From: Candidatus Altimarinota bacterium
Lineage (GTDB): Bacteria; Patescibacteriota; Gracilibacteria; UBA4473
Assembly: GCA_023143095.1 (NCBI GenBank)
Contig: JAGLIF010000011.1
Coordinates: forward strand, 62,001-126,000
Direction: 5' to 3'
Length of the DNA stretch: 64,000 nucleotides
The notes beneath the pieces were generated by a model. It did not search any database. It saw nothing but the letters and a program-made list of their open reading frames with translations, and was not told the origin of the DNA. How positions within the stretch are numbered: position 1 is the first letter of the stretch; each line of letters starts with the position of its first letter. Below, piece after piece: positions 54,077 through 62,217 of this stretch. Made by a program: the position numbers and the translations under genes.

Positions 54077-54180
54077 GTGATTTAAGTAAAAATTGATAAA
54101 TAAATTTGTATTTTTCTACTTTCATTTCTACTCTTATTCTTATGAAAGTGAGAATCCAGTCAATAAGTAATTTCTTTATT

Positions 54181-56088
54181 TTAATCTGTAAATTTAAGTT
54201 TTCCCTCAATAAAAACAGGGTTTTCTCCTAAAGTTATTGTAATTTTACCGTTACTCACTGTTTTTACTTCTGTCTCGAAAAAATCAGGATAATTATTTTT
54301 ATTTAAATCAGCTCCTGATTTTACATTGGGAACTGTTTTTGTAATTTTAACTGAATCAGAATCAATATTTGTTAAGGTTATATTTCCATCATTATCATTC
54401 CAAGCAATATAAATAGGTTTATTGTTTTTTGTGAATTTATAAACATAATTTTTTGAATTTTGAATTGTTTCCACATCAGTAAAACCACCAATTTTATCTG
54501 TCATTAACTTAAATGAATAATAGACAAGTTTTTTAACACCTGCGCCACGATCATACGGATCGTTAGCATCACAAGTTTGGGGTTCAATATTTCCATCATA
54601 AATAAATCCTGTATAATCAAAAATACAACAATCACACCCAAAACCTTCCACAATGCCCCATGCCCAAAGTACTTTTTCAACTCCTTCACCAAAAGCAACA
54701 GCATACCTTTTTACAAGCCCCTGAGCTTGTTGCGTTTCTGACTGGTATGGCAAATTTTCTCTTCCTGATTCTTTGACTGGATCACCAGAATATGTGCCTG
54801 TTTCTGTAATCCAAAATTTTAATTTATCTAAATCAAATCCTGTTTTTTGTAAACTATCTTTCAAATAATCCATTTCCTCTTGTATCTTAACATAATCACT
54901 TTCTTCGCCAAAAAAGTGCTTATCAATAATGTCTATATATTTTCCATTTAAAGCTTCGTAAACTGGAGGATACATTTCTTTGTGCGAGTCGCCAGCAATT
55001 AAAACTTGACATTTAGGACAAGAAGCTTTGATTCCAAGATAAGTAATTTCTTGAACTTTAGCGTGTTTTATAGCATAATTATTATTATCTTTGCATTCTC
55101 TTCCGGAACAAGTGTCAGTAACCTGATTACAGACCTGCCAATATTTGATAGGATTTGTTTGCAAAGTATCTATAAATAACTGGTTTGGATATTCATTATC
55201 ACCCAAGTTGTAACAGTCTGGCGCATTTTGAGTGCATCCTAAATCAGAGTCGCCGTCATATCGTTCTACTAATTTTTCTACAAACTCTCGATAAATTGTT
55301 TCCTCTTCTTCATTTCTAAATTCGTCTTTTGGCATACGCCCTCCTCTAAATGGACATACATTATTCATCAATTCGATATCTGTAACTTTGACTAATCTTT
55401 CTCTATTCCTATCATAATTTATTTGACCTCCTTTTGATTCTGGTCTGTCTGGATGAGGTGGTGCGATAGCTTTTTTAAATCTAAAGTTTCCATTTTTATT
55501 GATATCTACCCAATCCCAAACAAAATAAGTTCCTTCTCTATTAAAATCTATTCCTAAATCTTTAGCGTATGTATAGTTATTTGCACTAGAAGGATGGACA
55601 CCAAAAGAATAGGACAATTCAGAAGAACTTTCATTAGATGTTTCGATAGGCACACAACAATTAGTAGATCTTCCCCTTTTACATTTATCAGGTCCTACTC
55701 CTTCAAAACCAGTTTTACATTTTTCTCTAAAATCAATGCAGTAACCTTGATTATCTTGTCCACAGGTTTCTATTTGATTGTCTGCTATTTTACAATCTTG
55801 CGGACATATGTGAGGATTCCTTTTTTCAAATTCATCGCAAATTCCGTCACCACATTTTTTTTGCTCTTTTGATGATTGATGTAAAAGAGGTTCTTTTTTT
55901 GTACACACTCCAACATATCCAGTGTAATGATCACAAACCATACCTTCACAACATTGTCTGTTCGAAATACCTCCACAAGTTTCATTTTCTATGATGCATG
56001 TTTGAGAATACAACCACAGACTACTCACGACAAGAACAAGTATCGCAATAATGATTCCGCTAATAATTAAAATTGTTTTTTTATTCAT
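54181..56088 (-). CDS. Membrane-anchored glycosidase-like protein with Cys-rich N-terminal modules
   Basis: 635 residues. An N-terminal hydrophobic anchor (residues 5-27) is followed by three Cys-rich blocks at about 30-145: CGGISNRQCCEGMVC, CGDGICDEFEKRNPHICPQD and CGQDNQGYCIDFREKC. From about 165 to 530 the sequence reads like a TIM-barrel glycoside hydrolase: GIDFNREGTYFVWDWVDI early, and KLKFWITETGTYSG with a Glu near residue 429 in the usual nucleophile place, then VLWAWGIVEGFG. The C-terminal 80 residues look like a beta domain. The exact GH family cannot be fixed by eye, and activity is inferred. It would face outward and act on polysaccharide. Confidence 0.68.
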   Translation of the reverse strand: MNKKTILIISGIIIAILVLVVSSLWLYSQTCIIENETCGGISNRQCCEGMVCDHYTGYVGVCTKKEPLLHQSSKEQKKCGDGICDEFEKRNPHICPQDCKIADNQIETCGQDNQGYCIDFREKCKTGFEGVGPDKCKRGRSTNCCVPIETSNESSSELSYSFGVHPSSANNYTYAKDLGIDFNREGTYFVWDWVDINKNGNFRFKKAIAPPHPDRPESKGGQINYDRNRERLVKVTDIELMNNVCPFRGGRMPKDEFRNEEEETIYREFVEKLVERYDGDSDLGCTQNAPDCYNLGDNEYPNQLFIDTLQTNPIKYWQVCNQVTDTCSGRECKDNNNYAIKHAKVQEITYLGIKASCPKCQVLIAGDSHKEMYPPVYEALNGKYIDIIDKHFFGEESDYVKIQEEMDYLKDSLQKTGFDLDKLKFWITETGTYSGDPVKESGRENLPYQSETQQAQGLVKRYAVAFGEGVEKVLWAWGIVEGFGCDCCIFDYTGFIYDGNIEPQTCDANDPYDRGAGVKKLVYYSFKLMTDKIGGFTDVETIQNSKNYVYKFTKNNKPIYIAWNDNDGNITLTNIDSDSVKITKTVPNVKSGADLNKNNYPDFFETEVKTVSNGKITITLGENPVFIEGKLKFTD

Positions 56089-56235
56089 AGTATTTTATTT
56101 TATAAATTTAAAGGTTTCAGTTCTCCTTTTTAGTGAAGATAATTCCAATTTAGTAGTATTATCTACTTTTTTCCACTAAATTTTATCATTTTTATCTGAA
56201 TAAATCTATGTCAGCGTTAATTCAAAAACACAAAG

Positions 56236-56278
56236 AAAAAGAGCAGGCAACTAGTAATAAATTACTAGCTACCCACTC
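56236..56278 (-). terminator. Strong terminator of the small foreign-looking gene
   Basis: A 17-bp stem (56278-56262 with 56257-56241, with G-U pairs) and a 4-nt loop is followed on the minus strand by TTTTT. Its length and GC content exceed those of other terminators in the window. Confidence 0.9.
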
Positions 56279-56306
56279 ATGTTAGCTCCTTGCGGTTTGG
56301 ACAATT

Positions 56307-56627
56307 CTAACGACAGACTTTAATTTTCTTGACCCAATAGCCAAGAAAGTTGCCGTCTGTGTCATACGCTGCTGTTCTTTTCTTTTTCCAGTAACAGCGT
56401 ACAACTGTTTCATGGCGATGACGAGGTGGAGATCTTACCACCACGACTTCCCTCACCACTCGTTGTTGAGGAGGAGTGAAAACGCTTTTCGCCATAGAGA
56501 GAGTGAAAAGACCGGCAGCAACTATACCTATGTCTTTCAATGTATCGTTACGCCAGTCGCCCGCTACTGCCGTTGTTCCTGTAAACAAGAACATCAGCAC
56601 GATAACTATCACCAGAAACTTTTTCAA
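56307..56627 (-). CDS. Small exported protein with foreign expression signals (106 aa)
   Basis: I set the start at TTG 56627 because a canonical AAGGAGGTG (56642-56634) lies 8 nt upstream. An open frame from ATG 56651 would put that Shine-Dalgarno site inside the gene. The protein is MKKFLVIVIVLMFLFTGTTA (signal peptide), then a short mature part with a hydrophobic stretch, TLKDIGIVAAGLFTLSM, a PPQQRVVREVVVV segment, RHRHE and a basic C-terminus with two cysteines (VRCYWKK, KVCR). The family is unknown. Its GC content is clearly higher than that of adjacent genes and it is the only gene here with a classic Shine-Dalgarno site, so horizontal origin is likely. Confidence 0.75.
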   Translation of the reverse strand: MKKFLVIVIVLMFLFTGTTAVAGDWRNDTLKDIGIVAAGLFTLSMAKSVFTPPQQRVVREVVVVRSPPRHRHETVVRCYWKKKRTAAYDTDGNFLGYWVKKIKVCR

Positions 56628-56821
56628 AAAAATCACCTCCTTTTTGACCAAAATTTTTTTAGAAATTTTGTATTCCCTTCGTAGTCTATGAAAGGAAGAA
56701 TGTTAATCAAAGGCAAACCGTGTCTCCGCAATAAAAGCAGAGGATTTCAAGGAGCTACGATTTGGAAGTTTAGTTGAGTAAGATTTCTCTTCTCTACTAT
56801 AACTATCCAAAACGCGTTAAA

Positions 56822-56850
56822 AGAATACCTCATTTTGGGTATTCTGTCAA
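56822..56850 (-). promoter_or_regulatory. Consensus promoter with overlapping operator palindrome
   Basis: On the minus strand TTGACA (56850-56845), a 17-bp spacer and TATTCT (56827-56822). The palindrome AGAATACC (56822-56829)/GGTATTCT (56838-56845) covers the spacer and the -10, as a repressor site would. It probably drives the 106-residue gene through a leader of about 190 nt. No gene is seen in 56628-56899. Confidence 0.7.
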
Positions 56851-56899
56851 GCACTACTCCCCTTCTCTTTTTATATAAATTTATTTTTTCGATAGGAAA

Positions 56900-57418
56900 T
56901 TATTCTAAATTTATATCAAAAATAGTTAGTAAACCAATGACTTCTGGAATAGAAAAATTTGTCTTTTTGAGAATATTATTATTGGGATCTATACTATAAT
57001 TTTTAGCAGTTTTAAATGATGCAAAACTTAAATTAGAATTTTGAAATCGAGTATTTTTAAGATCAGAATTTTGAAAACTAGCTTTTGTTAAATTTGTTTC
57101 TATAAAACTGCATTCAAATATTTGACAAGAATCAAAACGAGTATTTTTCAAATCCAAATTGGAAAAAACTGACATTGAGATTAAAGAATCTTCAAATCCA
57201 AAACTAACTATAAATTTATTACACTTTGAAAAATTTAATCCTAATATTTTACACTTTTTGAAAATGGCATTTTGAATTCGAGTATTTTCTAAATCAATAT
57301 TTGATAAGTTGCAATTTTTAAATACACAATCAATAAAATTCGAATTTTTGAAAGACTTATCTGTAAAATTTATATTCTTAAAAGTTTTTGATTCAAATTC
57401 CTTATTTTGAAAATCCAT
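56900..57418 (-). CDS. Pentapeptide-repeat protein (172 aa)
   Basis: Repeats of the A(N/D)LXX/FXX type run nearly the whole length: NFTDKSFKNSNFIDCVF, NLSNIDLENTRI, LDLKNTRFDSCQIFECSF and DLKNTRFQNSNLSFASF. These form a right-handed quadrilateral beta helix. It has no signal peptide. Some pentapeptide proteins mimic DNA and bind gyrase, but no such role can be read here. Its start directly abuts the stop of the DUF134 gene, so they are coupled. Confidence 0.88.
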   Translation of the reverse strand: MDFQNKEFESKTFKNINFTDKSFKNSNFIDCVFKNCNLSNIDLENTRIQNAIFKKCKILGLNFSKCNKFIVSFGFEDSLISMSVFSNLDLKNTRFDSCQIFECSFIETNLTKASFQNSDLKNTRFQNSNLSFASFKTAKNYSIDPNNNILKKTNFSIPEVIGLLTIFDINLE

Positions 57419-57694
57419 TTACTTAATAATTTTAATTGCCATTCCGTTAACAATTGCAGTACTGATTTTTTTTTGAGCATTAGAAAAAATCCTTTGAAAA
57501 GTACTTTGAGATGTATTCATTTTTTCTGCTGATTGATTTTGATTTAATCCTTCTACATTTTTAAGTCTCAAGGCTTCCCATTCTTCATAAGTTAATTTTA
57601 TAACTTTTAGATTTTTTAAAGGAATACCTTGAGGCTTATAAAAAGTAATATTTGGATTAAGTCCAATTCTTCTGCATAATCTTGGTCTAGGCAT
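57419..57694 (-). CDS. DUF134-family DNA-binding protein
   Basis: 91 residues with the family start MPRPRLCRRIGLNPNITFYKP. A sigma-70 region-4-like helix-turn-helix follows: LTYEEWEALRLKNVEGLNQN, then QSAEKMNTSQSTFQRIFSNA. DUF134 proteins are predicted regulators often found next to DUF5320 and dinitrogenase-cofactor-like genes, and this order is partly kept here. It lies 8 bp after the DUF5320-like gene. Confidence 0.88.
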   Translation of the reverse strand: MPRPRLCRRIGLNPNITFYKPQGIPLKNLKVIKLTYEEWEALRLKNVEGLNQNQSAEKMNTSQSTFQRIFSNAQKKISTAIVNGMAIKIIK

Positions 57695-57702
57695 TATTGT
57701 CT

Positions 57703-57939
57703 TTAGGATTTATTTTTTTTAGCAGCACGAACTTCTTCAAGTCTTTTTTCTAAATTTTTTTCTTGATCTTCTAAAGAAACAGTTTCATTTTGGAAGAATC
57801 GTCCCCTACGACCACCATTATCACAACATCTGCGACCTCTACCACTAAAATTTGCTTGTTGTCCATTTGGACAAGTTCCTCGTCCTAGTCCTGTTGCAGC
57901 GCCTTGTCCATCGGGTCCTGTTTTGTCAAAATTTGGCAT
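57703..57939 (-). CDS. DUF5320-like small protein
   Basis: 78 residues. The N-terminal half is Gly-rich with the family pattern PNFDKTGPDGQGAATGLGRG, then CPNG and RGRRCCDNGGRRGRF. The C-terminal half is a Glu/Lys helix (LEDQEKNLEKRLEEVRAAKK). The function is unknown. It is first of three coupled genes (DUF5320, DUF134, pentapeptide). The usual NifX/NifB-like partner is not present in the window. Confidence 0.8.
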   Translation of the reverse strand: MPNFDKTGPDGQGAATGLGRGTCPNGQQANFSGRGRRCCDNGGRRGRFFQNETVSLEDQEKNLEKRLEEVRAAKKNKS

Positions 57940-58026
57940 GATATTAAAATTAAATATTAAGTTATTATAAATATATACCCATAACTATCTTAAAGTCAAA
58001 ACTTTTTTTCTTGAAAAAAGATTCTT

Positions 58027-59157
58027 TTATTTTTTAGTTATTAGCTTATGCATAAGTCCTGCAGTAATGGCTGTAATAGGAATAGCGGCTAAAAGACCAA
58101 TAGATCCTACAATAGATCTAATAATTTCTTCAGCTACAAAATCATAATTCAGAAACTCCATTATTCCAGTTTTATTCTGAGAAATAATAAGAACAACTGC
58201 GATTGAAGTTCCAATATAAGCAAAAATTAAAGTGTTAAGCATGCTCCCCATAATATCTTTTCCAATATTCATTCCAGAAATAACAAGTTCTTTAAAACAA
58301 ATTGTTGGTTTATGTTGTTTGATTTCTTGTAATCCTGAAGAAATAGAAACCGCTACATCCATAATTGCTCCCAAAGCTCCAATAATAATTCCAGAGAAAA
58401 GAATTCCTCGAAAATTCAAATCAGAATTACTAGCTGCAAAAAGTCGCATATCTTCTGTTCCCAATCCATTTAAATGTGAAAAATAACTAACTAGAAAAGA
58501 GAAGAAAGAAGCAACAAAAATGCCCCCAACCGTACCAATAATAGAAATGGCGGCTTTTAAAGAAAAACCATGAATAATAGGTAGTGTTAAACAGCTCACG
58601 GCAAGAGATATTAAAATTGCTACTTGAATTGGATTTACTCCTTTTAAAATGAGTGGAATATATATGGCAAAAATAATGAAAAGCGAAATAACAAGTGTAA
58701 GTAATGATTTTAATCCCTGAGACTTTCCTAGCAAAATAACTAATATGAAAAATAAAGTTATCCAAAAAATCAGGCTATCTAAATGCCAAAAATCTCGAAC
58801 ATAATATTTCATTTCACCATTGATGCTATTTCCGTATAAAAAAACTTTATCCCCTTTTTTAATTTTAATATCAAAAGGGTTCTGATTAAGATCATTAATA
58901 ATGTTTACGATTTTTCCTTTGTCTCTATTACTTAGTATTTTAACCTTCAGTTTTTGTTCTTCATAATAATCGGAAAGAATGGAATCATTCATTCGAAGAT
59001 CAGCCTCTTCTGCTGATTTTGTTATTGTCTCAACTTCTAAAATAATTCCTTTTGCAGAAATTATTTCTTCATTGAAAGCCAAACAATTATGAGAAAATAA
59101 TATGAAAGAATAAATAAACACAAATGGAAATATTTTTTTTAAAGAAAGATTAAACAT
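58027..59157 (-). CDS. YibE/F-like membrane protein
   Basis: 376 residues. The N-terminal signal-like span (residues 9-27) is followed by an extracytoplasmic beta domain (about 30-125, with KGDKVFLYGNSING) and then seven or eight membrane helices. The family core reads GLKSLLTLVISLFIIF, GTVGGIFVASFFSFLVSY and GALGAIMDVAVSISSGLQEI. The family has no settled function. One copy of the 45-bp repeat lies 44 bp upstream. It is divergent from the dtxR-feo operon. Confidence 0.87.
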   Translation of the reverse strand: MFNLSLKKIFPFVFIYSFILFSHNCLAFNEEIISAKGIILEVETITKSAEEADLRMNDSILSDYYEEQKLKVKILSNRDKGKIVNIINDLNQNPFDIKIKKGDKVFLYGNSINGEMKYYVRDFWHLDSLIFWITLFFILVILLGKSQGLKSLLTLVISLFIIFAIYIPLILKGVNPIQVAILISLAVSCLTLPIIHGFSLKAAISIIGTVGGIFVASFFSFLVSYFSHLNGLGTEDMRLFAASNSDLNFRGILFSGIIIGALGAIMDVAVSISSGLQEIKQHKPTICFKELVISGMNIGKDIMGSMLNTLIFAYIGTSIAVVLIISQNKTGIMEFLNYDFVAEEIIRSIVGSIGLLAAIPITAITAGLMHKLITKK

Positions 59158-59200
59158 GATTTTTTAAATTTGATTAGACTACTTATTTCTTTTGACAGAA

Positions 59201-59245
59201 GACTATCAAAAAAAAATTATTCAACAAAACTTTTATCGAAATCTT
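59201..59245. repeat. 45-bp dispersed repeat, copy 3 of 3
   Basis: It begins GACTATCAAAAAAAAATT, centre TTCAACAAAAC, end TATCGAAATCTT. It aligns without gaps to 2202-2246 and 45958-46002 and lies between the YibE/F gene and the dtxR promoter. Confidence 0.75.
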
Positions 59246-59266
59246 TATCTTTTTATAAAGAAATTT

Positions 59267-59310
59267 TTGACTTAATAAATAAATTAACATAAGTTAAGCG
59301 TGATTAACTT
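59267..59310 (+). promoter_or_regulatory. dtxR-feo promoter with overlapping inverted-repeat operator
   Basis: TTGACT (59267-59272), 17-bp spacer, TAAGTT (59290-59295). The perfect inverted repeat AAGTTAA (59291-59297)/TTAACTT (59304-59310), 6-nt gap, covers the -10 and the start point. Its shape is like DtxR/MntR boxes, so metal-dependent autoregulation is likely. Confidence 0.65.
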
Positions 59311-59318
59311 GTTTGGAA

Positions 59319-59726
59319 ATGATCAGTAAAAATAGAGAAGATTATTTGAGAGCTATTTACTGTATAAACGAACAAAAAGAAGGAACAGTTCGTTCGATTG
59401 AGATTGTTAAATACTTAAAGATTTCAAAACCAGCCATTTCAGTGATGCTAAAGAAATTAAAGCAGCAAAAATATATAAAAATGGAACCTTATTTGGGAAT
59501 CTCGTTTACGAATAAGGGTTTTAAGGAAGCACAAAAATTAACATACAAGCATAGAATAAGTGAATTATTTTTGAGAGATGTCTTGAATATTGATGGAAAA
59601 GATATTCATGAAGAAGCACATAAGCTTGAACATGCACTCTCGGATAAAGTTGTTAAAAAAATGGCGAATTTTTTGGACAATCCGAATGTTTGTCCATGCG
59701 GACATAAAATACCTAATATTATATAA
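59319..59726 (+). CDS. DtxR/MntR-family metal-dependent repressor
   Basis: 135 residues from ATG 59319; a TTG two codons earlier (59313) is also possible. The N-terminal winged helix is EDYLRAIYCINEQKEGTVRS, then ISKPAISVMLKKLKQQKYI. The dimerisation and metal-binding region carries HEEAHKLEHALSDKVV and the C-terminal CPCGHKIP typical of the family. There is no SH3-like third domain. It is the first gene before feoA and feoB, so it should repress iron uptake when Fe2+ is high. The operator sits only 9 bp before the ATG. Confidence 0.92.
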   Translation: MISKNREDYLRAIYCINEQKEGTVRSIEIVKYLKISKPAISVMLKKLKQQKYIKMEPYLGISFTNKGFKEAQKLTYKHRISELFLRDVLNIDGKDIHEEAHKLEHALSDKVVKKMANFLDNPNVCPCGHKIPNII

Positions 59727-59731
59727 ATAAT

Positions 59732-59962
59732 ATGAATCAAAAATTGTTATCTCAATTTGAAAAAGGAGAAAATATTAAAATTTTAAGTGTTAGTTGCGGA
59801 AGAGAATTTGCTAGAAGACTTTGTGCTTTAGGTTTATTTGAAGGAACTGAAATAAAAATTATTAAAAATGACAAGAGTTGTCCAATCATTGTACAAATTT
59901 TAAATTCTAGAATCGCTCTTGGACAAGGTGAGGCTAATAAAATCTATGGAGAAAAAATCTAA
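59732..59962 (+). CDS. feoA: Ferrous iron transport protein A
   Basis: 76 residues with an SH3-like fold. The pattern [21 protein letters not shown], followed by a strand ending in [15 protein letters not shown], is standard FeoA. It starts 5 bp after dtxR and overlaps feoB by 17 bases. FeoA is a small cytosolic protein that assists FeoB. Confidence 0.93.
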   Translation: MNQKLLSQFEKGENIKILSVSCGREFARRLCALGLFEGTEIKIIKNDKSCPIIVQILNSRIALGQGEANKIYGEKI

Positions 59963-62000
59963 ACTTGTAATCGGACTTACTGGAAATCCAAATACTGGCA
60001 AATCCACTTTATTTAACGCTTTGACTGGTGCAAAACAACACATTGGTAATTGGCCAGGAAAAACTGTAGAAAAAAAAGAAGGAACTATTACTTATAAAAA
60101 CAACAAGATTAAACTTGTTGATTTACCAGGATCATATAGCCTGACTGCTTATACTGAAGAAGAAAGTATTACAACTGATTTTATACTTGAAGAAAAACCT
60201 GACATTGTAATACAAATTTTAGATGCACAAAATCTAGAAAGGAATTTATTTATAACTATTCAGCTTATTGAACTTCAAGCACCATTAGTTTTGGCTTTAA
60301 ATATGGATGATTTAGCAAAAAAAAATGGAATAAATATAGATATTAAAAAACTCTCGACTCTCTTAAATATTCCAGTGGTTATTATCGATGCAAAAAGAAA
60401 GAAAGGTTTTAATAAATTGTTAGAAACTGTTTCCAAATATGCAAAAAACAATAAACGATCAAAAATAAAATTAACTTATGGTACAGAAGTAAATGATGAA
60501 CTCAAAAAATTAAAAAATTTTATTAAGACTAATGAAAAGTCTATTGAACAAAATGATCTAAATTGGATAACTATAAAATTATTGGAGGGAGATTTGAGAG
60601 CTGAACAAAAATTGACTCAAAAACCTTATTATATCGAGTTTAAATTTTTGATAGAAAAAAGTATCGCACATCTTGAAAAGATTTTTAGTAAAAATATTCA
60701 TAGTATTCTAACTCATATACGATATGGTTTTATTAAAGGATTGAGCAGAGAAATAATTACAAAAGATATAACTCGAAAGAATCAAAATATTTCAGATAAA
60801 GTAGATACTTTGCTTATTAATAAATATTTGGGAATCCCAATCTTTTTGGTTCTCATTTGGCTGATGTTTCAAGCTACATTTAGCTTGTCCGAACCATTGA
60901 TGGGATGGATTGAAGTTCTGTTTGGATTTATTGGAGATCAAATTTCAATACTTCTTTCTTCATGGCAGTTTCCCATATGGTCAATTTCTTTGATAGTTGA
61001 TGGAATCATAGGAGGTGTTGGAGGAGTCTTAGTTTTTATACCAATTATAGGTATTTTATTTTTAGTTATGGCTATTCTTGAAGATTCAGGATACATGGCA
61101 AGAGTTGCTTATGTTATGGATAGGTTGATGCATAAAATTGGATTACATGGAAAAGCTTTTATTCCAATGATATTAGGTTTTGGATGCAATGTTCCAGCTA
61201 TTATGGCTACAAGAACCTTGGAAACGAAAAAAGACAGACTTTTAACTATTTTAATCAATCCATTTATATCATGTGGAGCTCGTTTACCTGTATATGTGTT
61301 ATTTGTTGGAGCATTTTTTTCAACTCATCAAGGATGGATAATTTTTTCCTTATATTTCTTGGGGATTGTTATAGCTATTTTTATGGGATTTCTTTTTAAA
61401 AGATTATTTTCAAAAAGCCTATCTTCCCCATTTGTTATTGAACTCCCCCCTTATAGATGGCCTGTTGTAACTGGTCTTTTGATTCATGTTTGGGAAAAAA
61501 TTTGGATTTTTATAAAAAAAGCTGGAACAATTATTTTAGCTTTCTCTATCATTATTTGGGCACTTGCTAGTTTTCCTACAGGAGTAGAATACGGTTCTCA
61601 AGAAAGTTTGGCAGGACAAATGGGAGAAACAATCTCACCTGTATTTGAACCATTGGGGTTTGGCAATTGGCAATCTTCGGTTGCTTTAATATTTGGGTTT
61701 GTTGCTAAAGAAGTTGTTGTAGGAACTTTTGGCACTCTCTATGGAATTGAAGATGTTGAAAGTGATTCAAGTTATTCTTCCTTAACAGATGCCTTGCAAA
61801 ATGATTTCACTCCCTTGTCTGCGTATGCTTTCATGGTGTTTGTTTTGTTATATGTTCCTTGCATGGCTGTCTTGGCAGTAGTTAAAAGAGAAACAAATTC
61901 ATGGAAATGGCCAATATTTATGATTTTCTATACAACAAGTATAGCTTGGATATTAGCATTTGTTGTTTTCCAAGGGGGTAAATTATTAGGTTTTAATTAA
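59946..62000 (+). CDS. feoB: Ferrous iron transporter FeoB
   Basis: 684 residues from ATG 59946. The longer frame from 59919 adds nine residues before the normal N-terminus and is rejected. The G domain has GNPNTGKS (13-20), DLPGSYSL and the NMDD G4 motif. The GDI-like spacer reaches about residue 280. The membrane part has two Gate-type motifs, [15 protein letters not shown] and [14 protein letters not shown], and the [18 protein letters not shown] segment. It imports Fe2+ across the inner membrane. Overlap with feoA shows coupling. Confidence 0.97.
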   Translation: MEKKSKLVIGLTGNPNTGKSTLFNALTGAKQHIGNWPGKTVEKKEGTITYKNNKIKLVDLPGSYSLTAYTEEESITTDFILEEKPDIVIQILDAQNLERNLFITIQLIELQAPLVLALNMDDLAKKNGINIDIKKLSTLLNIPVVIIDAKRKKGFNKLLETVSKYAKNNKRSKIKLTYGTEVNDELKKLKNFIKTNEKSIEQNDLNWITIKLLEGDLRAEQKLTQKPYYIEFKFLIEKSIAHLEKIFSKNIHSILTHIRYGFIKGLSREIITKDITRKNQNISDKVDTLLINKYLGIPIFLVLIWLMFQATFSLSEPLMGWIEVLFGFIGDQISILLSSWQFPIWSISLIVDGIIGGVGGVLVFIPIIGILFLVMAILEDSGYMARVAYVMDRLMHKIGLHGKAFIPMILGFGCNVPAIMATRTLETKKDRLLTILINPFISCGARLPVYVLFVGAFFSTHQGWIIFSLYFLGIVIAIFMGFLFKRLFSKSLSSPFVIELPPYRWPVVTGLLIHVWEKIWIFIKKAGTIILAFSIIIWALASFPTGVEYGSQESLAGQMGETISPVFEPLGFGNWQSSVALIFGFVAKEVVVGTFGTLYGIEDVESDSSYSSLTDALQNDFTPLSAYAFMVFVLLYVPCMAVLAVVKRETNSWKWPIFMIFYTTSIAWILAFVVFQGGKLLGFN

Positions 62001-62001
62001 T

Positions 62002-62154
62002 ATGAGTATATTTGAAATATTAATCTTAGGTACGATTATCATAACTTGTTTAGTTTTCATTATTACCTATGTCACAGATCCTTTTAAAAAAGAAAATAAT
62101 AACCAATGCGGAAATTGTCCATATCTCAATAGCTGTAGTAAAAGTAAAAAATAA
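62002..62154 (+). CDS. FeoB-associated Cys-rich small membrane protein (50 aa)
   Basis: The ATG at 62002 follows the feoB stop by one base. The protein has a single membrane span (FEILILGTIIITCLVFIIT), a short charged linker, and a Cys tail CGNCPYLNSCSKSKK. This layout, one span then a CxxC...C tail directly after feoB, is known for FeoB-associated Cys-rich proteins in many bacteria and takes the place of FeoC. Its role may be iron relay or a regulatory cluster. It completes a four-gene iron operon. Confidence 0.8.
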   Translation: MSIFEILILGTIIITCLVFIITYVTDPFKKENNNQCGNCPYLNSCSKSKK

Positions 62155-62165
62155 TTTTATATTGT

Positions 62166-62193
62166 TTGACGCAAAAAAAGGAAAGACTAAAAT
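62166..62193 (+). promoter_or_regulatory. Promoter of the matrixin-like protease gene
   Basis: TTGACG (62166-62171), 16-bp spacer, TAAAAT (62188-62193). A small inverted repeat, AAAAGGT/ACCTTTT (62195-62213), lies at the expected start point, just before the ATG at 62218. Confidence 0.6.
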
Positions 62194-62217
62194 CAAAAGG
62201 TAAATAACCTTTTTTTC

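Noticed and set aside
59919-59945. Longer FeoB start
   Set aside because: It lies inside feoA, adds non-conserved residues, and ATG 59946 fits the family N-terminus.
62195-62213. Hairpin before the protease gene as an attenuator
   Set aside because: The predicted transcript start falls inside the first arm, so the full hairpin would not be transcribed; an operator is as likely.
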